From Streptomyces dangxiongensis (lineage in GTDB: Bacteria > Actinomycetota > Actinomycetes > Streptomycetales > Streptomycetaceae): a stretch of 64,000 bases of DNA. The translations under genes and the position numbers were made by a program. Every line of letters starts with the position of its first letter. Positions within the stretch are counted from its first letter, which is position 1. The notes beneath the pieces were generated by a model. That model was not told the DNA's origin. It did not search any database and saw only the letters and a list, made by a program, of their open reading frames with translations. Of this stretch, positions 1 to 8,865 are shown piece by piece. Location of the stretch: contig NZ_CP033073.1 in assembly GCF_003675325.1 (NCBI RefSeq), positions 2,108,001 to 2,172,000 on the forward strand, read 5' to 3'.

Positions 1-2019
1 GTCGGTGTCCCCGAGGCCTTCACGGAGCCGGTCAAGGACCCGCTGGGCGACCTCCTCGCGCGGTACGCCCGTACGCACGGCCCGTTCACGTCGGCCACGG
101 CGGCGGCCCGCTTCGGCCTGGGCGTCGCGGTCACGGAGGGCGCCCTGCAACGGCTCGCCGCCAACGGCCGGGTCGTGCAGGGCGAGTTCCACCCGGCGGG
201 CATCGGCCAGGAGTGGTGCGACGCGGCCGTACTGCGCCGCCTGCGCCGCCGCTCCCTGGCGGCCCTGCGCCACGAGCTGGAACCCGTGCCGCCGCCCGCG
301 CTCGCGCAGTTCCTGCCGCAGTGGCAGCACATAGGCAAGGGCCACGGGCTGCGGGGCCTCGACGGACTGGTGCGCGCGGTGGAGCAGTTGCAGGGTGCCT
401 CGGTGCCCGCCTCCGCCCTGGAGAAGCTGGTCCTGCCCTCCCGCGTGGCCGCGTACACGCCCTCGATGCTCGACGAGCTGACCGCCGCGGGCGAGGTGGT
501 GTGGGCCGGAGCGGGCGCCCTGCCCGGCAAGGACGGCTGGGTCTCCCTCTACCTGGCCGACGCGGCACCGCTGCTGCTGCCGTCACCGCACCCGCTGGAG
601 CTGACCGCGCTCCATCAGTCCGTCCTCGACGCCCTCTCCGGCGGCTACGGCCTGTTCTTCCGGCAGATCGCCGACCAGGTCCGGGCCACCACCCACCCCG
701 AGGCCACCGACCCGCAACTGGCCGACGTGCTGTGGGACCTGGCGTGGTCGGGCCGGCTCACCAACGACACGCTGACCCCGATGCGTTCCCTACTGGGCTC
801 GGGCCGTACCGCGGGCTCGACGGCGCACCGCGCCAAGCGCAGCGTCCCGCGCGGCCGGTACGGCTCCCTGACCGCCGCGGCGCGCACCGCCTCCCGTACC
901 GGCCCGCCGACCGTCGCCGGCCGCTGGTCGCTGCTGCCGACGGCCGAGCCGGACGCCACCGTGCGCGCGCACGCGCTGGCCCGCACGCTCCTGGACCGGC
1001 ACGGCGTGGTCACCCGCGGCGCGGTCGCCGCGGAGGGGGTGGAGGGCGGCTTCTCGGCGGTGTACCGGGTGCTGTCCGTGTTCGAGGAGAGCGGCCAGGC
1101 CCGGCGTGGTTACGTGGTCGAGGGGCTGGGCGCGGCCCAGTTCGCGATGGACGGCGCGGTGGACCGTCTGCGTGCGGTGGCGAACGCACGCGAGCGGTCG
1201 CAGGGCCTGCCCGTGCCGGCCCGTCACGGCGGCTTCGGTGCCCCGGGCGGCGCGAACGGCTTCGCCGACCCGGGCTTCCCGAACCCGTTCGACGCCCCGT
1301 TCGACGCGCCCTTCGGCACAGCCGGCGGCACCCGGCACGGCCACACACACCCCGGCGCCTTCGACGGGGCCGACGGCGGTCTCGCCCACCCCGGCCTGGA
1401 CGGCGACTTCACGTGGCCGCCGGAGGACCGCCGGACCGACGGCGACCACGCCCCCCGTGACCTCGCCGACCCCTTCGCCTCCCCCGGCTACGGCGGCCCC
1501 CGCGGAGGTGGCCCCTCCCCTTACGCCTCCGGCGCCCCCGGTGGCTCCCGCTCCCACGGTTCCGCTCCCTTCGGCCCGGCCGCGCACCGGAACCAGAGCA
1601 GCGGCCGTACGGGCACCCCGACAGCCGACCCCCGCGCCGTGGTCCTCGCCGCGGCCGACCCCGCGAATGCCTACGGCGCCGCTCTGCCCTGGCCGGAGCC
1701 GCCGTCCGGAGCCGGGCACAAGCCGGGCCGCAAGGCGGGCGCGCTGGTCGTCCTGGTGGAGGGCGAGCTGACGCTGTACATGGAGCGCGGCGGCAAGACC
1801 CTGCTGGCCTGGCCCGCCGGTCCGGACACCGACGCCCCGGACGACCCCCGCCTCCGTACGGCCGCCGAGGCGCTGGCCGCGGCGGCCCGCGCGGGCTCGC
1901 TCGGCACGGTCACGGTCGAGCGGATCAACGGCGCCCAGGCCCTGACCTCGCCCGTGGGTGCCCTCCTGGAGGCGGCGGGATTCGTGGCGACACCGCGCGG
2001 CCTGCGCCTGCGCGCATGA
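1..2019 (+). CDS. Lhr-family ATP-dependent helicase, C-terminal part (5' truncated by window)
   Basis: The reading frame is open from the first base and ends with TGA, giving 672 visible residues. The sequence looks like the C-terminal region of actinobacterial Lhr-type DNA helicases (DEAD/DEAH superfamily 2), which follows the motor core and contains winged-helix and Lhr-core domains. The helicase motifs themselves lie upstream of the window. Residues about 400-540 form a low-complexity insert rich in Gly, Pro, Asp and Phe (repeats such as NPFDAPFDAPFG), probably disordered. A conserved ending resumes around VVLAAADPANAYGAALPWPEP and finishes in GLRLRA. The nei glycosylase lies 267 bp downstream on the same strand, an arrangement I recall as usual in Streptomyces and consistent with a DNA-repair role. 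The family call rests on recall of the C-terminal sequence, since no helicase motif is visible. Confidence 0.8.
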   Translation, partial: VGVPEAFTEPVKDPLGDLLARYARTHGPFTSATAAARFGLGVAVTEGALQRLAANGRVVQGEFHPAGIGQEWCDAAVLRRLRRRSLAALRHELEPVPPPALAQFLPQWQHIGKGHGLRGLDGLVRAVEQLQGASVPASALEKLVLPSRVAAYTPSMLDELTAAGEVVWAGAGALPGKDGWVSLYLADAAPLLLPSPHPLELTALHQSVLDALSGGYGLFFRQIADQVRATTHPEATDPQLADVLWDLAWSGRLTNDTLTPMRSLLGSGRTAGSTAHRAKRSVPRGRYGSLTAAARTASRTGPPTVAGRWSLLPTAEPDATVRAHALARTLLDRHGVVTRGAVAAEGVEGGFSAVYRVLSVFEESGQARRGYVVEGLGAAQFAMDGAVDRLRAVANARERSQGLPVPARHGGFGAPGGANGFADPGFPNPFDAPFDAPFGTAGGTRHGHTHPGAFDGADGGLAHPGLDGDFTWPPEDRRTDGDHAPRDLADPFASPGYGGPRGGGPSPYASGAPGGSRSHGSAPFGPAAHRNQSSGRTGTPTADPRAVVLAAADPANAYGAALPWPEPPSGAGHKPGRKAGALVVLVEGELTLYMERGGKTLLAWPAGPDTDAPDDPRLRTAAEALAAAARAGSLGTVTVERINGAQALTSPVGALLEAAGFVATPRGLRLRA

Positions 2020-2083
2020 CCGGAACCGCGCTTCCGCGCCCACCGCGCCGCGATGACCGCCCCCACGCCCTCGAACCCACTCC

Positions 2084-2150
2084 ACCGCACCGCACCGCAC
2101 CGCACCGCACCGCACCGCACCGCACCGCACCGCACCGCACCGCACCGCAC
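2084..2150. repeat. Pentanucleotide tandem repeat (CCGCA)n
   Basis: About 13 near-perfect head-to-tail copies of the 5-base unit CCGCA (equivalently CGCAC) occupy the spacer between the helicase stop and nei. No plausible protein is encoded: any reading through it gives only His/Arg/Thr/Pro periodic peptides. The whole 2020-2286 gap otherwise holds no gene. The nei promoter should lie in it, but I cannot place one confidently. Confidence 0.9.
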
Positions 2151-2286
2151 CACAGCGACCGGCATGCCCCCTCCCGCCCCACGGACGCCGGACCCGAATC
2201 GTCCCCTTCCACCCCACGGACCCCGGGCCCGACGCCGTCCCTGCCACCCCACCGTGGCAGTACCGAGCGCATGGCACTCTTGACGC

Positions 2287-3133
2287 ATGCCCGAAGGTGA
2301 CACGGTCTGGCAGGCCGCGCGACGGCTGCACGAGGCCCTCGCGGGCCAAGCGCTGACCCGCAGCGACTTCCGGGTGCCGAAGTACGCGACGGTCGACCTG
2401 GCCGGCCGCACGGTGCTGAGCACGATCCCGCGCGGCAAGCACCTCCTCACCCGGTTCGAGGGCGGTCTGACCCTGCACACCCATCTGCGCATGGAGGGAG
2501 CGTGGAAGGTGTTCGGCACGGGCGAGCGCTGGCGGGGCGGACCGGCGCACCAGATCCGCGTGATCCTCACGACCGCCGAGCGCGCGGCCGTCGGCTATCG
2601 CCTTCCGGTCCTGGAGCTCCTGCACACGACCGAGGAGGAGCGGGTCGTCGGCCACCTCGGCCCCGACCTGCTCGGCCCGGACTGGAACCCCGAGCGCGCC
2701 CTGGCCAACCTCCTCTCGGACCCTGCCCGTCAGCTCGGCGAGGCCCTGCTCGACCAGCGCAACCTGGCGGGCATCGGCAACGTGTACAAGAGCGAGCTGT
2801 GCTTCCTGCTCGGTGTGACACCCTGGCTGCCGGCCGGCGCACTCACCGCGGACCGCGCCGAGAAGCTGCCGGTCCTGGCCAAGAAGCTGCTGGAGGCGAA
2901 CCGCGACCGCCCGGTGCGGCAGACGACCGGCCTGCACCGGCAGGACCTGTTCGTCTACGGCCGCGCATCCCGCCCGTGCCTGCGCTGCCACACCCCCCGT
3001 GCGAGTGGCCGACCAGGGCGACGGCTCCCAGGAGCGGCCCACCTACTGGTGCCCCACCTGCCAGCGGGGCCCCGCTCCCGCACCGGGCTCACCACAACGC
3101 TGGCGCGAGAAGTACCCCCGCCGCACCGACTGA
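2287..3133 (+). CDS. nei: Fpg/Nei-family DNA glycosylase/AP lyase, frameshifted near the zinc finger
   Basis: The start MPEGDTVW supplies the catalytic N-terminal Pro and Glu of the family, which excises oxidised bases and cleaves the abasic site. The H2TH-region motif LDQRNLAGIGNVYKSE is present. The first zinc-finger cysteines (CLRC) are in frame, but in the raw sequence the frame is then lost in a run of six C at 2993-2998. Removing one C restores a normal ending with the second cysteine pair (YWCPTCQ) and a C-terminus ending REKYPRRTD at the TGA ending at 3133, about 281 residues and the family's usual length. As written, the frame instead runs on out of register to 4215 into sequence antisense to dps. 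This is either a one-base sequencing indel or a real inactivating frameshift that removes the DNA-binding zinc finger. Confidence 0.85.
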
Positions 3134-3315
3134 CCGCCCGCCACCCCGGCACCCACCACCCCCGCGCCTCGCCCCCCGGCACCCCCGCACCCCAGCTCCG
3201 CGGCACTCGCACGCCCCGCCACCCCCGCGCCCCAGCACCCTCACGCCCCCCCGCAGGTCTCCCACGAACCGACGCCGTCGGAGACCAGAGATCCCGGTGC
3301 CGGACGCGTCGGCGT
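3134..3315. other. Intergenic C-rich block
   Basis: This 182-bp gap between the convergent nei and the small membrane-protein gene contains no credible gene. Bases 3137 to about 3257 are strikingly C-rich on the plus strand with few G, so G-runs lie on the minus strand. A short inverted repeat (GGTCTCC ... GGAGACC, about 3258-3290) could act as a terminator. Confidence 0.5.
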
Positions 3316-3591
3316 TCACGAGGAGTCGGACGCTTCCCCCGGAGGCGGGGGCGGCGCCGTGGTGAGGTCGCCCGCCCGCCAGGCGGCCTCCCAGCGGCCG
3401 GCGGGCACGGCCCCGGTCGCGCGCCGCTTCGGCACACAGTGCACGGGCAGCACGCTCAGCCCCCAGCCGCCCGCCACGACGGCGCCTTCCAGCACGCCCG
3501 GACCCTCGCCCGAGGCGAGCCGCAGCACGGCCCACCACCAGGCCGCGCCGCATCCGAGCGCCATCCCGTAGCGCACTGTGCGACCCACCAT
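3316..3591 (-). CDS. Small hypothetical membrane protein
   Basis: A 91-residue protein starting MVGRTVRYGMALG. The ATG at 3591 is preceded by GGAGG about 10 bases upstream; an in-frame GTG at 3603 is the alternative start. The N-terminal third is hydrophobic (YGMALGCGAAWWWAVLRL) and a second hydrophobic stretch follows, suggesting one or two membrane passes. The C-terminus is Pro-rich (APPPPPGEAS). I do not recognise a named family. The reading frame is supported by good codon use, the ribosome site, and its position between nei and dps. It converges on nei. Confidence 0.6.
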   Translation of the reverse strand: MVGRTVRYGMALGCGAAWWWAVLRLASGEGPGVLEGAVVAGGWGLSVLPVHCVPKRRATGAVPAGRWEAAWRAGDLTTAPPPPPGEASDSS

Positions 3592-3728
3592 GCCCGCCAC
3601 CACCTCCAGCCGGACGCTAGACCGTCGCCCGTCCCGCTCGGGAGGCGCACCACGGGCTCACCGAAGCAACGCCGGACCGCTCGCTTCACGGACGGCGCGG
3701 CACCGGGCCGCCGTCCTCCGGCGAGCCG

Positions 3729-4199
3729 CTACGCGTGCTCCGCCTGGAACATCCAGTGGTGCTTCTCCAGGTCGGCGATGATGCCGATGAAGATGTCCTG
3801 GGACACCGGGTCCGCCTCGCCGGTCGCGTTCATCCGCTCCCGCATGCGGACGATCACCGCGCCGAGCGCGTCCACCATCGTGCCGACCGCGTCCGTGTCC
3901 TTGATCCATCCCGCCGGAGCGGTGGCGATGCCGCTCCCGGAGGCCACCGAGGCGGCGCGCCCGTCGGGCGGGACGCCCAGCGCCGAGGCCCGCTCGGCCA
4001 CGGTGTCGGAGTGGGTGCGGGCGGAGCCGACCACCTCGTCGAGCTGGAGGTGGACGGAGCGGAAGCGGGGCCCGACGACGTTCCAGTGGACCTGCTTGGC
4101 GACCAGGGAGAGGTCCACCAGGTCGACGAGGGCGCCCTGGAGCGCCTCGGACACGGTCTTCAGGTCCGCGTCGGCCAACGGGCTCTTCACGACGTACAT
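3729..4199 (-). CDS. dpsC: Dps-family ferritin-like protein (DpsC type)
   Basis: A 156-residue Dps protein, a DNA-protecting mini-ferritin that oxidises and stores iron as a dodecamer in the cytoplasm. The signature KQVHWNVVGPRFRSVHLQLDE contains the His, Asp and Glu positions of the inter-subunit ferroxidase site, and the length is typical. The start is the ATG at 4199, directly preceded by GGAGGAAGCGG; upstream in-frame codons are not needed. The C-terminus (HHWMFQAEHA) is the usual last helix. The gene sits between clgR and the small membrane protein, the position I recall for dpsC in S. coelicolor, so the paralogue name is inferred from synteny. Confidence 0.93.
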   Translation of the reverse strand: MYVVKSPLADADLKTVSEALQGALVDLVDLSLVAKQVHWNVVGPRFRSVHLQLDEVVGSARTHSDTVAERASALGVPPDGRAASVASGSGIATAPAGWIKDTDAVGTMVDALGAVIVRMRERMNATGEADPVSQDIFIGIIADLEKHHWMFQAEHA

Positions 4200-4312
4200 C
4201 CGCTTCCTCCGGTGATTCGGCCCCGTCACGTCCCTCCACGATGACCGCACCGCCCGACTCCGGCAAACGGACGACGGACCGGGACCCCGCGGAGCGCCGG
4301 GGCAACGCGGAA

Positions 4313-4358
4313 GCCCCGGCCGGCTTCCCAGGGGTCACTGGGGAGAGCCGGCCGGGGC
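4313..4358 (-). terminator. Hairpin terminator downstream of clgR
   Basis: A perfect 13-bp inverted repeat (GCCCCGGCCGGCT at 4313-4325 and its complement at 4346-4358) with a 20-base loop lies about 40 bp beyond the clgR stop. There is no clear U-tract, as is common for Streptomyces terminators. It separates clgR from the dps gene on the same strand. Confidence 0.65.
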
Positions 4359-4396
4359 CTCACTCGTACGGGGTTGCCGGGACGCGTACACGCACC

Positions 4397-4768
4397 CTAG
4401 GCGGCGACCACGTCCACGGCCTCCGCGGGCGCCTTGATGGTCACCCGTTCCGGTGGCACGCCGGTCACCGAGACGGAACCCAGCATGGGTCGGACCGGCG
4501 CGGGCACGTGTTCGGCCGCGGCGGACTGGGCCAGTTCGGCGAGCGCCAGTTCGTCGCTCACTTCTCGCATGAGTTCCGACATCCGTACGTCCAGCGCGTC
4601 GCAGATGGCGGAGAGCAGCTCGGAGGAAGCCTCCTTCTGCCCCCGCTCCACCTCGGAGAGATAGCCGAGTGAGACTCGGGCGGACGAGGAGACTTCGCGC
4701 AGAGTACGGCCCTGGCGTTGGCGCTGCCGACGCAGCACGTCACCCAGCAGGCGACGGAGCAGAATCAT
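4397..4768 (-). CDS. clgR: XRE-family transcriptional activator ClgR
   Basis: A 123-residue helix-turn-helix protein. The HTH core spans roughly residues 10-65 ([21 protein letters not shown] is typical of Cro/C1 regulators). Its place after pgsA-cinA is the conserved actinobacterial position of ClgR, which activates clpP and other protease genes. The protein ends in VDVVAA; ClgR is known in Streptomyces to be a Clp protease substrate recognised through C-terminal alanines, so this tail fits a self-limiting loop. The ATG at 4768 is preceded by GGAGGGAG. I looked for a ClgR box upstream and did not see a convincing one. It lies 109 bp after cinA on the same strand. Confidence 0.9.
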   Translation of the reverse strand: MILLRRLLGDVLRRQRQRQGRTLREVSSSARVSLGYLSEVERGQKEASSELLSAICDALDVRMSELMREVSDELALAELAQSAAAEHVPAPVRPMLGSVSVTGVPPERVTIKAPAEAVDVVAA

Positions 4769-4877
4769 CGGTGGCTCCCTCCTCGGACCGCGTAGCCGCA
4801 TCCTTCTCGCCCCACCGTACCGCCTCGCGCCGCGGCCGTGCGGGGAGCGATGTCGTGTTCACTCAGGGCTGCAAACA

Positions 4878-5423
4878 TCAAAACCCCCCGTTCCGTTCCG
4901 TATCCTGTGCCCGCTCATTCCCGGTCTGTTCGCCAGCAAGCCGCTCCAGAAGCACTGCGAGTACGCTCCGTACACTCTCCATACGAATTTCCGCCCGGCT
5001 GCCGTTCAACCGCAGACCCTGGACTTTTCCGCCACCGGCAGAACCGGTCCGGACGGTGGCAGGGCCGTCGACGGCGACGAACACCGTCCCGACGGGTTGG
5101 CCGTCCTGCGGGTCGGGGCCGGCGACCCCGGTGGTCGCGATACCCCAGTCGGCTCCCAGCGCCTCCCGGACTCCGGCCGCCATCTGGGCCGCGACCTGCG
5201 GATCCACCGCTCCGCGCTGAGCCAGCAGAGTGGCGTCCACGCCCAGCAGCCGGTGCTTCAGCTCGGTGGCGTAGGCGGTGACCGAGCCCCGGAACACCCG
5301 GGACGCCCCGGGCACGCCGGTGATCTCCGCGGCTACCAGGCCACCGGTCAGCGACTCGGCGACGGCGAGGGTCTCACCCCTCACTCTCAGTAGTCGCACC
5401 AGTTCGGCGGCCCCGGAACTCAC
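4878..5423 (-). CDS. cinA: CinA-family protein (nicotinamide-nucleotide amidohydrolase domain)
   Basis: A 181-residue protein carrying only the CinA C-terminal domain: ESLTGGLVAAEITGVPGASRVFRGSVTAY... and GIATTGVAGPD, the typical active-site blocks of PncC-type NMN deamidases that recycle nicotinamide mononucleotide. The N-terminal COG1058 domain of full-length CinA is absent, as is usual for the Streptomyces protein. The start is GTG at 5423, whose last bases overlap the pgsA stop as GTGA, with GGAGAAGG just upstream inside pgsA. This implies translational coupling. Confidence 0.92.
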   Translation of the reverse strand: MSSGAAELVRLLRVRGETLAVAESLTGGLVAAEITGVPGASRVFRGSVTAYATELKHRLLGVDATLLAQRGAVDPQVAAQMAAGVREALGADWGIATTGVAGPDPQDGQPVGTVFVAVDGPATVRTGSAGGGKVQGLRLNGSRAEIRMESVRSVLAVLLERLAGEQTGNERAQDTERNGGF

Positions 5424-6190
5424 GCTTCCTTCTCCTCCAACGCCGCCGCGCGCTCGGCGATTCCCTGCCGCCGCAGCACAATGGCCTGTCTTACGTAGTC
5501 GAGGCCGGTGGCGACCGTGAGGACGACCGCCGCGGCCATCACCCAGAACCTCAGGGAGGCCAGCCACCCCGTCAGCGGCAGGACGTACATCCCGACGGCC
5601 ACGCCCTGGGTCAGCGTCTTGAGCTTGCCACCCCGGCTGGCGGGGATCACGCCGTAGCGGATGACCAGGAAACGCAGCAGCGTGATGCCGAGTTCCCGGC
5701 CGAGGATGACGGCGGTGACCCACCACGGCAGATCGCCCAGGGCCGACAGACAGACGAGCGCCGCCCCCATGATCGCCTTGTCGGCGATGGGGTCGGCGAT
5801 CTTCCCGAAGTCGGTGACCAGGTCGTAGGTGCGCGCCACATGCCCGTCGAACAGATCGGTGATCATGGCGATGGCGAAGGACGCCCAGGCCAGCGAGCGC
5901 CAGGCCGGGTCGTGGCCGCCGTCCACCAGCATCAGGGCCACGAAGCCGGGCACCAGGAGCAGCCGGAGCATCGTCAGCAGATTGGCGACGTTCCAGACGC
6001 TGGCCTGGTTGACGGCCGCGGCCGCGATCTTCCCGCCGCGGGCCGGCTTGCCGCCGCCCTCGGGGGCCGTGGCCGGACCCGAAGCAGTACCGGAGACCTC
6101 GGACGTGACGCCGTCGGCAGCGGCGGCAGTGCCCGGAGCACCTTGCCCGCCGGGGGAGCCGCCCGCGGCGGATGCCGGGACTCCGGTCAT
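5420..6190 (-). CDS. pgsA: CDP-diacylglycerol--glycerol-3-phosphate 3-phosphatidyltransferase
   Basis: A 256-residue integral membrane enzyme that makes phosphatidylglycerol phosphate, the committed step to PG and cardiolipin. The CDP-alcohol phosphotransferase signature D-G-x2-A-R-x8-G-x3-D-x3-D is complete (DGHVAR ... GKIADPIAD). The first 60 or so residues are a low-complexity Ala/Gly/Pro extension before the hydrophobic core begins near [17 protein letters not shown]. The ATG at 6190 overlaps the rimO stop (ATGA). Several membrane helices follow (for example [22 protein letters not shown]). It is the middle gene of the coupled rimO-pgsA-cinA trio. Confidence 0.93.
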   Translation of the reverse strand: MTGVPASAAGGSPGGQGAPGTAAAADGVTSEVSGTASGPATAPEGGGKPARGGKIAAAAVNQASVWNVANLLTMLRLLLVPGFVALMLVDGGHDPAWRSLAWASFAIAMITDLFDGHVARTYDLVTDFGKIADPIADKAIMGAALVCLSALGDLPWWVTAVILGRELGITLLRFLVIRYGVIPASRGGKLKTLTQGVAVGMYVLPLTGWLASLRFWVMAAAVVLTVATGLDYVRQAIVLRRQGIAERAAALEEKEA

Positions 6191-7659
6191 CTGCCCGCCT
6201 CCTCACTACACGCGAGCGAGCCGGTCAGCGGCTCGGCGACCAGGTCGACACCTTCCGTACCGACCACCTTCGCCTCGACCATACGTCCGACACTCAGACC
6301 GGCGCCGCTCGTGAGCAGGACCTGGCCGTCGGTCTCCGGGGCCTGGTGCTCGGCACGGCCGCGGACGCCCTCCTCCTCGGCGACGGACTCCACCAGGACG
6401 CGCACGGTCTCACCGACGCGCTCCTCGGCGCGCTGCGACACCAGCTCCTCGGCGAGCCGGGAGATCCGGGCCAGCCGCTCGGCGACGAGGTCCTCGTCCA
6501 GCTTGTTCCCGTACGTCGCCGCTTCCGTGCCCTCCTCGTCGGAGTAGCCGAAGACGCCGATGGCGTCCAGCCGGGCGCCGTTCAGGAAGCGCTCCAGTTC
6601 GGCCAGGTCGGACTCGGTCTCGCCGGGGAAGCCGACGATGAAGTTGGAGCGCACGCCGGCCTGGGGTGCCTTGCCGCGGATGGTGTCGAGCAGCTCGAGG
6701 AACCGGTCGGTGTCGCCGAAGCGGCGCATGGCGCGCAGCACGTCGGGCGCGGAGTGCTGGAAGGACAGGTCGAAATAGGGCACGACTCTCGGCGTGGAGG
6801 TCAGCACGTCGATCAGGCCCGGGCGCATCTCGGCCGGCTGCAGGTAACTCACCCGCACCCGCTCGATGCCGTCGACCTCGGCCAGCTCCGGCAGGAGGGA
6901 CTCCAGCAGGCGGATGTCGCCGAGGTCCTTGCCGTAGGAGGTGTTGTTCTCGGAGACCAGCATGATCTCCTTCACGCCCTGCTCGGCCAGCCAGCGGGTC
7001 TCGTTGAGGACGTCGCTGGGGCGGCGCGAGATGAAGGAGCCGCGGAAGGAGGGGATGGCGCAGAACGAGCAGCGCCGGTCGCAGCCCGAGGCGAGCTTCA
7101 CCGAGGCGACGGGGGCGCCGTCCAGCCGGCGGCGCAGCGGCGCGCGGGGGCCGGAGGCGGGCGCGACACCCTCGGGGAGGTCGGCCGGGCCGTGCCCGGG
7201 CAGCGCCACCGCCGCGGCCGATTCCTGGCGCTCGGCGGGGCTGATCGGCAGGAGCTTGCGCCGGTCGCGCGGAGTGTGGGCGGCGTGGATGCCGCCGGAG
7301 AGGATGGTCTGGAGGCGGTCGGAGATGTCCGCGTAGTCGTCGAAGCCGAGGACGCCGTCGGCTTCGGGCAGCGCCTCGGCCAGCTCCTTGCCGTACCGCT
7401 CGGCCATGCAGCCCACGGCGACGACGGCCTGCGTTCTGCCGTGGTCCTTGAGGTCGTTGGCCTCCAGCAGGGCGTCGACGGAGTCCTTCTTGGCGGCCTC
7501 CACGAAGCCGCAGGTGTTGACCACGGCGACGTCGGCGTCCGCGGCGTCCTCGACGAGCTGCCAGCCGTCCGCCTCCAAACGGCCTGCGAGCTCCTCGGAA
7601 TCCACTTCGTTACGAGCGCAGCCGAGAGTGACGAGTGCGACGGTACGGCGTTCAGGCAT
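6187..7659 (-). CDS. rimO: Ribosomal protein S12 methylthiotransferase RimO
   Basis: A 490-residue radical-SAM enzyme that methylthiolates an aspartate of ribosomal protein S12. The N-terminal MTTase domain begins [22 protein letters not shown] with conserved cysteines. The radical-SAM cluster motif C-x3-C-x2-C is CDRRCSFC near residue 190, and [13 protein letters not shown] is the usual downstream motif. A C-terminal TRAM domain follows ([10 protein letters not shown]...). The ATG at 7659 is the conserved family start; the frame extends 24 codons further upstream without similarity. There is a 91-bp gap from the RodZ-like gene. Confidence 0.95.
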   Translation of the reverse strand: MPERRTVALVTLGCARNEVDSEELAGRLEADGWQLVEDAADADVAVVNTCGFVEAAKKDSVDALLEANDLKDHGRTQAVVAVGCMAERYGKELAEALPEADGVLGFDDYADISDRLQTILSGGIHAAHTPRDRRKLLPISPAERQESAAAVALPGHGPADLPEGVAPASGPRAPLRRRLDGAPVASVKLASGCDRRCSFCAIPSFRGSFISRRPSDVLNETRWLAEQGVKEIMLVSENNTSYGKDLGDIRLLESLLPELAEVDGIERVRVSYLQPAEMRPGLIDVLTSTPRVVPYFDLSFQHSAPDVLRAMRRFGDTDRFLELLDTIRGKAPQAGVRSNFIVGFPGETESDLAELERFLNGARLDAIGVFGYSDEEGTEAATYGNKLDEDLVAERLARISRLAEELVSQRAEERVGETVRVLVESVAEEEGVRGRAEHQAPETDGQVLLTSGAGLSVGRMVEAKVVGTEGVDLVAEPLTGSLACSEEAGR

Positions 7660-7750
7660 GGGCTCAAGACTACTTCGTCCCGATGACAGCCCACGTCGAC
7701 GGGGTTGGCCGAGCCCGGCCGACTCCGTCACATCCGCGCCGCGGGGCCGG

Positions 7751-8587
7751 TCAGCCGGCCACCGGGTCGCCCTTGGTGTAGGTCAGGCGCTCCACCGCGC
7801 CGGGCTTGAAGGTGTCCTCGATCTTCTTGCCGTTGACGTACAGCTCGATGGCGCCCGCGTCGCCCAGGATCAGGTTGACCTTGGAGCTGTCCTGGAACGT
7901 CTTGGACTCGCCCTTCTGCAGCAGCCCGTCGAACAGCATCCGGCCGTTGTGGTCCTTGGCCGAGATCCAGCTACGCCCGTTGGGCGCGCTGACCTGGACG
8001 GTCACCTTGTCCTGGGGCGCGGCGGCGATGGCGCTGTCGGAGGGCTCGCCGGTCGGCGCGACGGGCTTCGCCTTCTTCGGCGTCGCGGAGGCGGTCTTGC
8101 CGGCGGCGGGCGTGGCGCCCTCCGCGACCTGCTCCCGGGAGCCGCCGTCGCCGCCCTTGACGGCGGTGAATCCGACGAAGCCGATGACCACGACGATCGC
8201 GGCGACCATGGCCGCGGTCCAGTTCGGCCCGCGCCGCTCCGGCCGGATCCGCTCCGCCTCGAACATCGGTGCGGCGGGTGTGGGCGCCGGCCGGCCACCG
8301 TGCTCGGCGTCGTACTGGGCGATCAGCGGGCCGGGATCGAGGTGGACGGCCCTGGCCAGCGTGCGGAGGTGCCCCCGGGCGTACACGTCGCCCCCACAGA
8401 GGGCGAAGTCGTCCGACTCGATGGCGTGCACGATGGCGATACGGACACGGGTGGCGCTGCTGACGTCGTCCACCGTCAGCCCGGCCGCGATCCGCGCCTG
8501 CTGCAGGGCACGGCCCACGGAGGGCCGGGCCTCCTGGGACTCGTCGGGGATCGGACGCTCGTCTTCAGGGGAGTTGCCGAGGGACAC
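7751..8587 (-). CDS. RodZ-like helix-turn-helix membrane protein (DUF4115 type)
   Basis: An approximately 278-residue protein with an N-terminal HTH_25 domain ([23 protein letters not shown]), then [14 protein letters not shown], one membrane helix (about [20 protein letters not shown]), a low-complexity linker, and a C-terminal DUF4115-like beta domain ([22 protein letters not shown]...). This is the architecture of RodZ, a cytoskeleton-linked morphogenesis protein, although a cell-shape role in Streptomyces is inference. I place the start at the GTG at 8587, which has GAAAGG upstream; an in-frame GTG at 8614 is also possible because it lies close to a -10-like element (8630-8635). Confidence 0.85.
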   Translation of the reverse strand: MSLGNSPEDERPIPDESQEARPSVGRALQQARIAAGLTVDDVSSATRVRIAIVHAIESDDFALCGGDVYARGHLRTLARAVHLDPGPLIAQYDAEHGGRPAPTPAAPMFEAERIRPERRGPNWTAAMVAAIVVVIGFVGFTAVKGGDGGSREQVAEGATPAAGKTASATPKKAKPVAPTGEPSDSAIAAAPQDKVTVQVSAPNGRSWISAKDHNGRMLFDGLLQKGESKTFQDSSKVNLILGDAGAIELYVNGKKIEDTFKPGAVERLTYTKGDPVAG

Positions 8588-8629
8588 GGGGGCGCCTTTC
8601 GAGCGTGTAGCCACCTGTGCTGGAAGCTC

Positions 8630-8635
8630 AGTCTA
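8630..8635 (-). promoter_or_regulatory. Candidate -10 element for the RodZ-like gene
   Basis: TAGACT on the minus strand, with a possible -35 TTGCCC 19 bases upstream, lies just before the RodZ-like gene. Depending on the start codon used, the transcript would have a leader of roughly 10 or 36 bases. It is a motif match only. The rest of the 8636-8865 gap shows no gene. Confidence 0.35.
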
Positions 8636-8809
8636 GGGGGAGTGCGAAAGGGTGGGGCAACCGGGCGGCGCGACTTTCTGTGCCATCGGATCGGCCCGGA
8701 ACCCCGGGGGCTGGACAGGCAGGTACCCCAGGATGGAGGGCCTACCTGTCCTCTCGCTCAACTGGACGTACGACAAAGGGAAACGGTTGCTCACCGCTGT
8801 CTAACGGGT

Positions 8810-8843
8810 GGGTCACGAGGGGCCGGCCGGGTCGGCGTGACCC
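8810..8843 (-). terminator. Candidate terminator after ftsK
   Basis: An 8-bp perfect inverted repeat (GGGTCACG ... CGTGACCC) flanks a GC-rich loop, 23 bp past the ftsK stop. There is no U-tract, so this is tentative. Confidence 0.4.
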
Positions 8844-8865
8844 GCGTCCGCCGGACGGTCCTCCG

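Noticed and set aside
2016..2300. Small peptide encoded across the CCGCA repeat
   Set aside because: It consists of His-Arg-Thr-Ala-Pro periodicity from the microsatellite, with no ribosome site.
790..3042. 750-codon minus-strand frame over the helicase end and nei
   Set aside because: Antisense to two well-supported genes, and its composition is repetitive (including the CCGCA repeat).
2999..4215. Continuation of the nei frame to give a 642-residue protein
   Set aside because: The sequence after the C6 run is out of register, lacks similarity, and runs antisense through the small membrane-protein and dps genes. The true ending lies one base over.
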